64,000 nucleotides of DNA. It comes from Acidobacteriaceae bacterium KBS 89. Lineage in GTDB: Bacteria; Acidobacteriota; Terriglobia; Terriglobales; Acidobacteriaceae. Made by a program: the position numbers and the translations under genes. Positions 37,953 through 46,862 of the stretch are shown in pieces (position 1 is the first letter of the stretch; every line of letters starts with the position of its first letter). Location of the stretch: positions 391,013-455,012 of the forward strand of contig KB906754.1 in the NCBI GenBank assembly GCA_000381605.1, read 5' to 3'. A model generated the notes under the pieces. It searched no databases. It had not been told where the DNA came from and worked only from the letters and a program-made list of their open reading frames with translations.

Positions 37953-39379
37953 GCGACGTGGTCCTGCGTTCCGCTGTCGAGATGCTGACGATGCTCCGCG
38001 CTCGGAAGGTATCTCCACTTGAGCTTGCTGAAGAGCACATTCGACAAATCGACAGACTCAATCCGCAGCTCAATGCGTTGATCGACTTTGATGCTGACCG
38101 CGTGCGTGCGCAGGCCGCTGCTCTCGGTCAATCCGGGAGGGCGCCCGGAATGCTCTCCGGCCTTCCCATGTCGGTGAAAGCCTCGATCTCAGTGGCGGGA
38201 CACCGGTGCGAGACAGGTAGTCCGCTGAACCAGGGGCACATCCCGGCCAGAGATGCGATCATCGTTTCGCGGATGCGGCAGGCGGGGGCAGTCGTGCTCG
38301 GAACGACCAACTGTCCTGAGTTCCTGATGGCGTATGAGACGGACAATTGTCTGTATGGACGAACATCCAACCCTTGGGATCTCGAACGGACGGCGGGCGG
38401 ATCGAGCGGCGGCGAATCTGCCGCTATCGCTGCTGGCTTGTCTGCGGCTGGTTTTGGCAGTGACAGCGGTGGATCCGTGCGGGTTCCAGCACACTTCACT
38501 GGCATCTGCGCACTCAAGCCGACACCAGGCCGAATTCCTGGTGATGGCCACCTGCCTCCGTGCGCTGGGCCATTTTCGCTCCTTGGAACCATCGGGCCGA
38601 TGGCACGTACGATCGAAGATGTGTCGCTGCTCTTTCGAGCACTCTCGGGCCCGGCGGACACCGACCCCATTGCTGCACCGGTTCCCTTGCAGCAACATTC
38701 CCTGGAAGATCTGCACCAGGTTCCCATTGGTTTCTTCGAAGATGACGGTCTGACTTCAGTCACCCCGGAAACTCGCCAGGCGGTGAGGAGCGCGGTTGCT
38801 TCCTTGCGCCGACAGGGGTTTCGTGTTGAGCCATTTCGGCCGTGTGCCCTGGAGGAGGCGCGCACACTTTGGTGGAAGATCTTCGTCCGTGGCGGGACGA
38901 TGTTGATTGACCGCATGATTGCGGGACAGCGAGCCATGCTGAGTCCTATCCTCGAAGACTTTCTTAGCATCGCGCACGCCGAGGCACCCCTATCTGGAGA
39001 GGAACTACTCTCCGCCTGGGTAGATTGCGATAGGGTGCGGGGAAAACTATTAACAGAGATGCGTCAGTATCCGATTCTCCTAATGCCCGTTTGCTCAGTG
39101 CCGGCGTTTCGTCACGGCGAGCGGGAGTGGAATATCGGTGGCCAAACGGTGGCCTATCTGGATGCGATGCGATATACCCAATGGTTCAATCTACTGGGAG
39201 GACCAGCTGCAGTCATTCCCGTGGGTCGATCGGCAGAGAACCTGCCAATTGGGATTCAGATCGCGGGCAGACCATATCAAGACGAAATTGTGCTCGGAAT
39301 TGCTGCCGTATTGGAGCAGGACTTCCGTTATCTGCCACCGCCCCTTGCGAATCAGGAACTAAGGACTGCAAGCGCATGA
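37949..39379 (+). CDS. Amidase (amidase-signature family)
   Basis: A 476-residue serine amidase. The Ser-cisSer-Lys triad is visible: Lys77 in GLPMSVKAS, cis-Ser near 153 in TAGGSSGGES, and nucleophile Ser176 in GSDSGGSVRVPAHFTGI. The family hydrolyses amides to acids and ammonia; substrate unknown. It lacks any signal peptide, so it is cytoplasmic, unlike its coupled partner. GatA is unlikely because no gatB or gatC is near and the C-terminal half resembles general amidases. An intrinsic-type terminator follows. Confidence 0.9.
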   Translation: MSDVVLRSAVEMLTMLRARKVSPLELAEEHIRQIDRLNPQLNALIDFDADRVRAQAAALGQSGRAPGMLSGLPMSVKASISVAGHRCETGSPLNQGHIPARDAIIVSRMRQAGAVVLGTTNCPEFLMAYETDNCLYGRTSNPWDLERTAGGSSGGESAAIAAGLSAAGFGSDSGGSVRVPAHFTGICALKPTPGRIPGDGHLPPCAGPFSLLGTIGPMARTIEDVSLLFRALSGPADTDPIAAPVPLQQHSLEDLHQVPIGFFEDDGLTSVTPETRQAVRSAVASLRRQGFRVEPFRPCALEEARTLWWKIFVRGGTMLIDRMIAGQRAMLSPILEDFLSIAHAEAPLSGEELLSAWVDCDRVRGKLLTEMRQYPILLMPVCSVPAFRHGEREWNIGGQTVAYLDAMRYTQWFNLLGGPAAVIPVGRSAENLPIGIQIAGRPYQDEIVLGIAAVLEQDFRYLPPPLANQELRTASA

Positions 39380-39389
39380 AAAATGAGCC

Positions 39390-39415
39390 TCCGGCGCGAA
39401 CGACCGGATCTTTTT
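39390..39415 (+). terminator. Weak intrinsic terminator after the amidase
   Basis: A 5-bp stem TCCGG/CCGGA (39390-39394, 39404-39408) with a 9-base loop is directly followed by TCTTTTT. It lies ten bases after the amidase stop and ends the 34.5-39.4 kb transcription unit. Confidence 0.5.
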
Positions 39416-39587
39416 ATGGAAGAGTCTAATTTCTTCCCTTTCAGCGGCGCGACAGACAATCTTCGTGCGGCGAGCCTCTTGCCAACTGCGCTCTGATTGG
39501 AAATTGGAGATGAATGTCTTCTTCATCTAAACGGCCGCGGGCGCACACCCCATAACTGATCCAGGGCCAGCCACATGATGAAGAATG

Positions 39588-40589
39588 TCACCAATTGTCG
39601 GAAGTGGGGCGCCAGGTCTTGTCCGGATTGTAGAGCTCCATGTTCTTGACGATGCTGATCGAATCAGGCCCTAGGTCCTTCTGGTAGACAACTCCATCGT
39701 AGTCCACCATGAATGTCTTTACGCCTGTGACGCGATATTCGGCGGGTACTGCTACGAGTGCAAATCCGCCTATCATCGCGCCCTCGATCATGTAGTCGAG
39801 CTTCCCTAAGGGCGCATCGGGACCTTGCCCTTTCAATACTTTGAAATAATATCCGTGGAAAGGCTTGGCCTTATTGTTGTACCCCTCAGCAAGAGCCTTC
39901 GCTGCCGCCTCTCCGACTGGACCTCCCCAACTGCCGTCCGGGTTTTGCCAGGCCAGTCCATCCTGTTTTCCTGGTGTGCTGATAATTCGCTGCGCGTACT
40001 GATTCACACCGGAGTCGTCGTGGATCTGCTCGGCGTAGTCCTTCTGAGCTTCCACAAAGCCGCGGCAAATAGTGATGGCGTCCAGTTCGTTGGTTCCGAT
40101 GCGTCGGTACAGAATCTCCTTCAGGCCTGCCTTGGTATTGAAATACCATTTCCCCTCTTTCTTAACGATGGGGATTGGAAGTGGCCACTCTTCATTGCCG
40201 ACGGAAAGAATGGCGCGATTGGGGTTCTTGGGGTCTACGACCACATCATTCTTTTCGTGAGCTTCCGCGGCAAATGATGCGGCATTGTTCTTGTCCCGAA
40301 CGGCGTCCGCTGTCGAAACGATGTCCTTGCCATCCGGTCCGAACATTCCCATGAGAGCGGGCACGTTATAGTCTGCCGCTGCCTGGATGAGAGCCTCGGC
40401 AGCCTGTTTTGGAGTGGCAAACGACGTCTGTGCTGGCTGCGATGCAGCTGCTGCGGTTTGGCTCGATTGTGGAGCTGCATGGCCGAGGACCGTCAGCGCG
40501 CACGACAGGGCGACCACCTGTGCGGCGACAAGGGATCTCGATGGTAAGAAATTGAACGTATTTGAGCTCATGTGGTTTTCCTTGATCAT
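39588..40589 (-). CDS. DUF2950 domain-containing exported protein
   Basis: A 333-residue exported protein that I assign to DUF2950. A signal peptide (LVAAQVVALSCALTVLGHAA) precedes an Ala/Gln-rich linker and the domain, with FATPKQAAEALIQAAADYN, YRRIGTNELDAITICRGFVEAQ, GYYFKVLKGQGPDAP and FALVAVPAEY. Function is unknown; the family is commonly found beside DUF3300, as here (seven-base gap). The ATG at 40589 has GGAGG nine bases upstream; the ATG at 40571 (MSSNTF) also has an AAGGA site and gives a more compact signal. Operon with DUF3300. Confidence 0.85.
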   Translation of the reverse strand: MIKENHMSSNTFNFLPSRSLVAAQVVALSCALTVLGHAAPQSSQTAAAASQPAQTSFATPKQAAEALIQAAADYNVPALMGMFGPDGKDIVSTADAVRDKNNAASFAAEAHEKNDVVVDPKNPNRAILSVGNEEWPLPIPIVKKEGKWYFNTKAGLKEILYRRIGTNELDAITICRGFVEAQKDYAEQIHDDSGVNQYAQRIISTPGKQDGLAWQNPDGSWGGPVGEAAAKALAEGYNNKAKPFHGYYFKVLKGQGPDAPLGKLDYMIEGAMIGGFALVAVPAEYRVTGVKTFMVDYDGVVYQKDLGPDSISIVKNMELYNPDKTWRPTSDNW

Positions 40590-40596
40590 GACTTGC

Positions 40597-41910
40597 TTAC
40601 CTCCGCCGTCCGCCACCACCCCTAGAGCCACCGCCCCCGCCGCCGCGGGAGCCCATGCTGGATGATCCCCGTGAACCGCTGGCTCGCGCATTGCCTCCAC
40701 TGTAGCCTCCACCCCCGCCGCCGAAAGCTCCGCCGCCGCCTCCGCGGGAAACGCTTTGGTTACCGACACGATCCGCACCGCCACCGCCGCCACGATTGGT
40801 TCCCCCGCCACCGCGATCCATCGTACCTGCCTGTTGCCTACCACCGCCACCGCCGCGATCCATCGTACCTGCCTGTTGACGGCCGCCGGCTTGCCCCTGG
40901 TTCTGGCGTGCGTTCGCCTGGCGGTTAGCCATCGAATCTCCCCGGGCAGTACCACCATATTGATTCGCAGTGGCCCTGTTCGAATATGGAGCGCCGCCGC
41001 GGTGCTGTGGATTGTGCTGCCAATTGCCGTTGCCGTTGCCGCGGCCACCGGCGGGCTGCTGTGACGGACGGTTGACATTGTTTCGGTTGGAATTATTTAC
41101 GAAGTTATTGTTGTTGTTGATCGTGATGTTATTGTTGCCGCCCCCGCCCCATCCGCAATGGTATCCCCAGCCTCCACCCCATGCCGCCCCCATTGCCATC
41201 CCAATGCCAAACGAAATGGCCATTCCCGCGGCATAGTATCCGACCGGAGGATAAACAATTGGCGGATAGGGATATACCGGCGGCCCGTAGACCACCGTAG
41301 GGTTATAGCTGGGAACGTAAATCACCTGAGGTTGAGCCTGCTCAATCACAACGACAGTTTTGTTTTCGACGGTCTTCGTCTCAACTTTTTGCTGTTCGGT
41401 GGATTTAAGGTTTCCCGCATTCTTAGCTTTCATGCGCATGCGCTGTACGGCTTCCATCACGTCATTCTGCTGCGCCAGAAATGCATTACCCAGGTCCGTG
41501 GTCCACTTAATGTTTTCCGCAAGTTGCTTCACCGCATCGGGCAGCGGAGCCATAGCCTGGACGCTCGGGTCCCAGTCTTGCTTCTTAACAGCGTCCACCA
41601 GTGCCTTATCTTTCAGGTCCTTGTGCTGAGCCAACCACTGCTGGAGCTGGATGATTTCCAAAGGATAGGTGGACGCGGCGAGAACCTGGGCCAATAGCGG
41701 ATCTGGATAGAGTGCAATTGGTGCCACCAGAGAATCCAGTTGGTCGTTCGGAATCTTCGGCGCTGGTTGTTCCTGCGACGCATTTTGTGGGGGGGGCGAC
41801 TGAGCATATGCTGTGAGATCGCCGGGGACGAGAAGTAACGCACAGAGCAATGCCACCCCGCTGCGGATAACCTCAAACGGCGGCCTTATTTGAAGTATTC
41901 TCACCGTCAT
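40597..41910 (-). CDS. DUF3300 domain-containing exported protein with Gly-rich tail
   Basis: A 437-residue protein that I assign to DUF3300. A signal peptide (VALLCALLLVPGDLTAYAQ) leads into the domain: LVAPIALYPDPLLAQVLAAS, LEIIQLQQWL, WDPSVQAMAPLPDAVKQLAEN. A VYVPSYNPTVVYGPP segment follows, then a small hydrophobic stretch and ~190 residues of Asn-, Gln- and Gly-rich low complexity ending GGGGRRR. Probably cell-envelope or extracellular; function unknown. The start at 41910 (MTVRILQIR) has AGGAAAGG upstream; an ATG 18 residues earlier is possible. The low-complexity tail includes a tandem 14-residue duplication. Confidence 0.82.
   Translation of the reverse strand: MTVRILQIRPPFEVIRSGVALLCALLLVPGDLTAYAQSPPPQNASQEQPAPKIPNDQLDSLVAPIALYPDPLLAQVLAASTYPLEIIQLQQWLAQHKDLKDKALVDAVKKQDWDPSVQAMAPLPDAVKQLAENIKWTTDLGNAFLAQQNDVMEAVQRMRMKAKNAGNLKSTEQQKVETKTVENKTVVVIEQAQPQVIYVPSYNPTVVYGPPVYPYPPIVYPPVGYYAAGMAISFGIGMAMGAAWGGGWGYHCGWGGGGNNNITINNNNNFVNNSNRNNVNRPSQQPAGGRGNGNGNWQHNPQHRGGAPYSNRATANQYGGTARGDSMANRQANARQNQGQAGGRQQAGTMDRGGGGGRQQAGTMDRGGGGTNRGGGGGADRVGNQSVSRGGGGGAFGGGGGGYSGGNARASGSRGSSSMGSRGGGGGGSRGGGGRRR
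40813..40878. repeat. Tandem 42-bp repeat inside the DUF3300 gene
   Basis: Two identical 24-bp segments start at 40813 and 40855 (period 42 bp). They encode the duplicated GRQQAGTMDRGGGG peptide of the Gly-rich tail. The repeat is in frame, so copy-number change would not break the gene. Confidence 0.75.
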
Positions 41911-42201
41911 GTTTGTGACCTTTCCTGTTACCTTTTCCGTCATCCTGTGAGCCAATCCAGTCAATCACTTGGGTCGCCCTCGGGCAATTGGTAAAAATGC
42001 TAGGTCTGCCCTGCACCTGCCTGGAAACCGAGCCCCACTCTCTCAACGGGATGTTTACTATAGCGCGCCAATATACACTCTCCTTTTGGCAACGTCGATG
42101 GTCGCTTCTCCAAGACGTGGCCTCCAGGCCCGGTGATCGGCTGAGTGTCCCGTGCGAGATGGGGCCCCGCAAATCTAGTCCACGAAACTTGGGACAATCC
42201 C

Positions 42202-43293
42202 CTAGCTTTCACCTGGAGACATCGCGGGCGCCGACAAGAGGTCTTCGTCTAGCCAGGCAAGGAATAACGTGTATCCGACCGACAGAACGATCGCGCCGAC
42301 GAAAAGGCCAATGATACCCATCGCCATGAAACCGCCGATTGCGCCCAGGAAGATTACGAGGATCGGAACCGGTACGCCGCGCCCGAGCAACAGCGGCTTC
42401 AGCACATTGTCCATGAGTGCGACAACGATACACCAGATCAAGAAGGCCACCGCTTTGGCCGTACCCATGGTCGCGAAGACGTAGATCACTGCGGGAATGA
42501 GCATCAGAGCTCCAATCTGCAGCACAGCGGCAATGAGGAAGAACAGTGACCATAGGCCCGCTCCGGGCAGCCCCACCACCAAAAACCCAAGGCCAGCGAA
42601 CAGAGTCTGGATTAGCGCGACACCCAGAATTCCGGTGGTAACGCTGCGTATGGTCGCTTCGGCGAGCGCTTCAAACTGTGCGCCTTTGTCGCCAAAGAGA
42701 TGGATTGCAAGCTTTCGCGAAAGGTTCGCACCCTGACCGGAGGTGGCGAGAAGAAATCCGGCGACCACAATCGAGATGAAAAACTGCAACACTCCGGCGC
42801 CGACTCCGGCAGAGGCTGCAAATAGTCCGGCCGCAGCGCTCTTGAGTAGCGGAGCGAAGCTTTGAAGGGCTGCAGCGAAATTAGTAGAGGCCAAGCTCCA
42901 TAGCTCGCTCACACGCGTGCCGATGATCGGCCATGTTGCGATGTTTGCTGGTGGCGCCGGGATCCTCAAGGTTCCATCACGAAGGTGAGCCGCGAGAGTC
43001 TGGAAGCCTCCGATCAACGTTTGACCGAGGAGTGCAATCGGCACGATCAAGACAGTGAGAAGAAGAACGGTGAAGAGCACGGCTGCCAATCGGCCTCGAT
43101 CACCGAGTAGCTTCTGCAGCCTGCGGTATGCAGGGTACCCAGCAATCGCAATGGTGATTCCCCACGCGACCATAGGAATGAAGGGGCGCAGAATGAAGAA
43201 GCAGGTGGCGGCAAGCAGGACGATGAGGCTAAGGTGAATTAAAACTTCGAGGGCGCGACTCAGGTGCGACTTGTCAGGTGGGTTAGGGGTCAC
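42202..43293 (-). CDS. AI-2E family transporter (PerM-like permease)
   Basis: A 363-residue membrane protein with about eight hydrophobic segments. It carries the family's features: an N-terminal FILRPFIPMVAWGITIAIAGYP pair, a central amphipathic region, and the C-terminal signature DNVLKPLLLGRGVPVPILVIFLGAIGG. Family members have been linked to autoinducer-2 export, Na+/H+ exchange or unknown transport; no lux gene is present, so the substrate is open. The GTG start is strongly supported by AGGAGA six bases upstream. No operon partner is close. Confidence 0.88.
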   Translation of the reverse strand: MTPNPPDKSHLSRALEVLIHLSLIVLLAATCFFILRPFIPMVAWGITIAIAGYPAYRRLQKLLGDRGRLAAVLFTVLLLTVLIVPIALLGQTLIGGFQTLAAHLRDGTLRIPAPPANIATWPIIGTRVSELWSLASTNFAAALQSFAPLLKSAAAGLFAASAGVGAGVLQFFISIVVAGFLLATSGQGANLSRKLAIHLFGDKGAQFEALAEATIRSVTTGILGVALIQTLFAGLGFLVVGLPGAGLWSLFFLIAAVLQIGALMLIPAVIYVFATMGTAKAVAFLIWCIVVALMDNVLKPLLLGRGVPVPILVIFLGAIGGFMAMGIIGLFVGAIVLSVGYTLFLAWLDEDLLSAPAMSPGES

Positions 43294-43947
43294 GTTGTTT
43301 CTCCTTCACAGATCAGGCCGGCTCGCTTCGATCAGCTGATCACCCAGGCTCGCCAAAATATCCTCTGAGATGCCTGCAGGCGATATCCCCATTGCGAGCT
43401 CCCTGGTGTGGCAGGTACGTAGATTGATAGTGTCATTCGAAGATCTGACTGCAGACAACTAGTAGAACTTGTAGGCGACGTAAATTCTCCAAAATGGCAC
43501 CATCGAATCACTCATAGTTCGAGTCATTTGAGTGGATGTTTGCAAAATATCCAAAAAGCTATCTGTCAGAGGAAGTCGAGAGTCTATGACGATGCGTGAA
43601 GTAAAGATCGGCCACGGCCAATACCGCGTCTGATGCAGTGGTAGCCCTGCGCGTGGTTGGCCCAGGGGATTCGGTTTTTTGGGGAGCGAGCTAGTGTCAA
43701 AGGCCGTATCCAGAAATATGTCTTCACAGCATCGAAACCGTATGCGAAGATGGGCGACTTACTGATGAGGTCGATGGACGTTCCACCGAACGGGCCGACC
43801 AGTCTGCTTCGGCGTTGAGCCAAGGTCATGGAGAAGTTGCAGGCAGTTGGTCCGAGCGAAAGCTGACGGACAGCCATTACAGGCCCGATGGCTATCTGGG
43901 AAGGCACGGGTTAGATGAAGTGAAATGACGTTTCGGAAGGGTAGACG
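43294..43947. other. Intergenic region without a supported gene
   Basis: A 654-bp stretch between the divergent AI-2E-family and DUF2252 genes. A 107-codon minus-strand frame exists (43584-43907) but it lacks a ribosome site, has odd composition and shows no recognisable motif. It may hold a decayed gene; I see no RNA gene or repeat. Confidence 0.4.
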
Positions 43948-45357
43948 ATGGCGATAGCAAAGCTTGAACCACCGCCGAGAAGTGACTTCGGCCACAAGAT
44001 CGTTTCATGGGAAAAGCGACATGCCATCGGCAAAGACATGCGCCGCGCAGTTCCGCGGGAGTCGCATGCCGAGTGGATGCCTTCGAAGGGCAGGCCTGAC
44101 CCGTTGAAACTCATTGCCGAGAACAATAGGGGCAGGCAAAAGGACCTTATTCCATTGCGCATGGGACGTATGGCGGTCTCGCCGTTCACCTTCCTGCGGG
44201 GTTCGGCCTGCGTGATGGCGGCCGATCTATCGACGTCACCGATCAGCGGAATTCCGGTGGTCATCGATGGCGACGCGCATTTGAACAACTTCGGTTTCTA
44301 TGGCACACCACAGCGGGACGTTGTCTTCGACCTGAATGATTTTGACGAGGTGACTATCGGTCCGTGGGAATGGGATCTCAAACGCCTGGTGGCAAGCGTA
44401 AACGTTGCCGGGCGCGAGAATGGCCTGAATCGGCGCGAGCGGGCCGCTGCCGTGCAGCGCGCGGTCGAGGGTTACCGATTCAATATGACCCGACTGGAAA
44501 GCATGGGACTGCTGGAGATCTGGTATCTGCATGCCCATCCAGGACGGCTGAATCCGCTGGTCAAGATCGATCCCAAGTCCCAGGCAGTGTTTAAAAAGGT
44601 GTTGGCCAAAGCGTTGGCCACTGACAATAAAGCCCTTGTACCGAAGGTCGCTGAGCGCAAGAGCGATGGATCCTGGATGTTCCGTGACGATCCCCCGGTG
44701 TTGACGCGCGTGTGCGCTTCCACCAAAGCGAAGGTGATTGATGCCTTGAACCGATACTCTGAACTTCCGCGAGAGCATCGCTTCATGTTGAGCCGCTACC
44801 AGGTAGCAGATGTCGCCCACAGGGTGGTGGGGATTGGTTGGGTAGGAACTCGCGCGTACCTGGCGCTACTCTTCGGAAACGGAGATAGCGATCCCTTATT
44901 CCTGGAAGTTAAGGAGGCGGCACCTCCAGCCCATGCCCCGTACCTGCCGGAAGTCGAGAAAGAGTTTCTGCACAATGGGAAGCGGGTGGTGCTGGGACAG
45001 AAAGCACTTCAAGCCTCGAACGATCCAATGTTGGGCTATACCGACATAGATGGAAGACATTACTACGTACGTCAAATGAAGAACCTGAAGGCTTCGATAC
45101 CAATCGAATGGCTGACGGGAGCTTCCTATAACTTCTATGCCTGGGCATGCGGAGCATTGCTGGCACGCGCACATGCACGGGTGGGCGACACGGCGCGGAT
45201 CGCCGGCTACTGCGGCAACTCACCTGTTCTGGATAAAGCATTGGCAGTGTGGGCTGAGAGTTACGGAGATCAGACGGAGCAGGATCACGCGACGTTGGTT
45301 GACTCCATCAAGCGAGGCAAAACCAAAGCGCACGTCGAGGGAACGGATGAAGGCTAA
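43948..45357 (+). CDS. DUF2252 domain-containing protein (kinase-like fold)
   Basis: A 469-residue cytoplasmic protein of DUF2252. Two motifs resemble the catalytic and metal loops of protein-kinase-like/phosphotransferase folds: GDAHLNNFG at residues 108-116 and DLNDFDE at 128-134, with ARVGDTARIAGYCG near the end. Substrate and activity are unknown. GGAAGGG lies just before the ATG. Its last bases overlap the start of a membrane-protein gene, so the two are probably co-expressed. Confidence 0.87.
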   Translation: MAIAKLEPPPRSDFGHKIVSWEKRHAIGKDMRRAVPRESHAEWMPSKGRPDPLKLIAENNRGRQKDLIPLRMGRMAVSPFTFLRGSACVMAADLSTSPISGIPVVIDGDAHLNNFGFYGTPQRDVVFDLNDFDEVTIGPWEWDLKRLVASVNVAGRENGLNRRERAAAVQRAVEGYRFNMTRLESMGLLEIWYLHAHPGRLNPLVKIDPKSQAVFKKVLAKALATDNKALVPKVAERKSDGSWMFRDDPPVLTRVCASTKAKVIDALNRYSELPREHRFMLSRYQVADVAHRVVGIGWVGTRAYLALLFGNGDSDPLFLEVKEAAPPAHAPYLPEVEKEFLHNGKRVVLGQKALQASNDPMLGYTDIDGRHYYVRQMKNLKASIPIEWLTGASYNFYAWACGALLARAHARVGDTARIAGYCGNSPVLDKALAVWAESYGDQTEQDHATLVDSIKRGKTKAHVEGTDEG

Positions 45358-46543
45358 CATGGCTGAACCAAAACCATTGCAAGATCCGCCCGATTTCTCT
45401 TTGGTTTTGGGTGGCCCGCTCTATCAAATGCTGAGACGGGCGCGCTTGACAGGTCCGGCGCTGGAGTTGGTGCGTCGTCGGGTCGTAATGTGTGTGCTCT
45501 TATGCTGGGTGCCACTGGCACTCCTGTCCCTGGCGCAGTCTCACCTTCTGGGTGGAACAAAGCTCTCCTTCTTTAGCGATATCGAGACCCACGTACGGCT
45601 TCTGATTTCGCTGCCAGTGCTGATCCTGGCTGAGCTGATCGTTCATCAACGCATCCGCCCAGTCGTGAGAGGCTTTATCGAACGGCGTGTCGTCACCGAG
45701 GAAGACCTGCCGAAATTTTACGCGGCGATCAACTCCGCCATGCGTATACGCAACTCAGTCATTGTCGAAGTCGCGCTTCTTATCTTGGTGTTCACCCTTG
45801 GCACCTGGGTCTGGCGACATCAGGTTGCACTGGATGTTGCAAGCTGGTACGCCTCGCCTCAGGGTGGCCAATTGCACTTGACGATGGCGGGATATTGGTT
45901 TGCGTTTGTCAGCGTACCCGTCTTCCAGTTCATCCTGTTGCGCTGGTATATGCGGATCCTGATCTGGTTCTGGTTTCTCTTTCGGGTTTCGCGTCTCAAC
46001 TTGCACTTGCTTGCCGCACATCCTGACCGGGCAGGTGGACTCGGCTTTATCGGTAGATCCAGCTTTGCCTTCGTTCCATTATTGTTCGCCCAAGGCGCAT
46101 TGCTCTCAGGTCAAATCGCCAGCCACATCTTCTACAACGGACAATCGCTGCTTGCATTCAAGATGATTATTGCTGGCTTTGTCGTTTTCTTTGTTGTTGC
46201 GGTTCTTGCTCCCCTGTTTTTGTTCACGCCGCATCTTGCACGCGCCAAGCGCGAAGGTCTCGCGGAGTATGGCGCTTTTGCCTCTTCCTACGTCATGGAT
46301 TTTGATCAAAAATGGCTGCGAAGCAAGGTCAACGATGAACAATTGCTAGGTACTGGTGACATACAGTCACTGGCTGACCTGGGTAACAGCTTTGCGGTCG
46401 TCCGCGAGATGCGGGCCGTTCCTTTCGCGAAGGATGATGTGTTTCGGCTCCTCATTGCTACCGTTGCCCCTATTGTCCCGTTGTTGCTGACGATCATGCC
46501 CCTCGAACAGCTGCTCGGCCAGGTTGTCAAAATTATCTTCTGA
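45347..46543 (+). CDS. Multi-pass membrane protein of unknown function
   Basis: A 398-residue integral membrane protein with about six to seven hydrophobic segments (for example VMCVLLCWVPLALLSLA, LLISLPVLILAELIV, MIIAGFVVFFVVAVLAPLFLF, LLIATVAPIVPLLLTIM). Between the helices lie Arg-rich cytoplasmic-type loops. I recognise no named family. The ATG at 45347 lies inside the last codons of the DUF2252 gene with GAGGG upstream; the ATG at 45359 is a second candidate just after its stop. A longer frame upstream is a shadow of the DUF2252 gene. Confidence 0.78.
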   Translation: MKANMAEPKPLQDPPDFSLVLGGPLYQMLRRARLTGPALELVRRRVVMCVLLCWVPLALLSLAQSHLLGGTKLSFFSDIETHVRLLISLPVLILAELIVHQRIRPVVRGFIERRVVTEEDLPKFYAAINSAMRIRNSVIVEVALLILVFTLGTWVWRHQVALDVASWYASPQGGQLHLTMAGYWFAFVSVPVFQFILLRWYMRILIWFWFLFRVSRLNLHLLAAHPDRAGGLGFIGRSSFAFVPLLFAQGALLSGQIASHIFYNGQSLLAFKMIIAGFVVFFVVAVLAPLFLFTPHLARAKREGLAEYGAFASSYVMDFDQKWLRSKVNDEQLLGTGDIQSLADLGNSFAVVREMRAVPFAKDDVFRLLIATVAPIVPLLLTIMPLEQLLGQVVKIIF

Positions 46544-46803
46544 CAATGCGCAAGACTAAGAGCGCTGCGCCTGCCGATCCCGTCGGGAACATGGACAACA
46601 ATCGTTGCACGAGTAGGAGGCTAACGGGGCCAGAGGGGTGTGGCAATCCCGTCTGAGGCCGGTCGTGATCTCGAGCATCACCATCAAACGGTATTACTGG
46701 TCTAGTCGCGGAAGGAGCAACTCAGGTTCAGCCACGTCGAACACATCTGGCGTAGGCTTACGGTTCGCGATCTGGCGACCCAAGAGAATGGGATTTCCCC
46801 CTT

Positions 46804-46830
46804 GGTGTAAAAGAGATATTCTTTTACACC
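46804..46830. promoter_or_regulatory. Perfect 11-bp inverted repeat upstream of the ThuA-like gene
   Basis: GGTGTAAAAGA (46804-46814) and TCTTTTACACC (46820-46830) are exact complements around a 5-base loop, ending 32 bases before the start codon. It could be an operator, an mRNA hairpin or an attenuator. The surrounding 46544-46862 stretch (319 bp) otherwise shows no gene. Confidence 0.55.
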
Positions 46831-46862
46831 GATAGGAAATTCGCTTTTAGCGAGGAGTCTTC

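Noticed and set aside
37949..39379. GatA subunit of glutamyl-tRNA amidotransferase
   Set aside because: The amidase-signature motifs are shared, but no gatB/gatC lies nearby and the C-terminal half reads as a general amidase.
39588..41078. A 496-codon minus-strand frame covering DUF2950 plus 160 upstream residues
   Set aside because: The extra N-terminus is repetitive Ala/Val/Arg sequence read out of frame from the Gly-rich DUF3300 tail. The internal ATG at 40589 has a good ribosome site and a proper signal peptide.
43584..43907. 107-codon minus-strand frame between the AI-2E-family and DUF2252 genes
   Set aside because: No ribosome site, no recognisable motif, Arg/Ser-rich composition typical of non-coding GC-rich DNA.
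45137..45346. N-terminal extension of the membrane protein
   Set aside because: It lies within the DUF2252 coding sequence in another frame and looks like a shadow; family-like sequence begins only at MKANMAEP.
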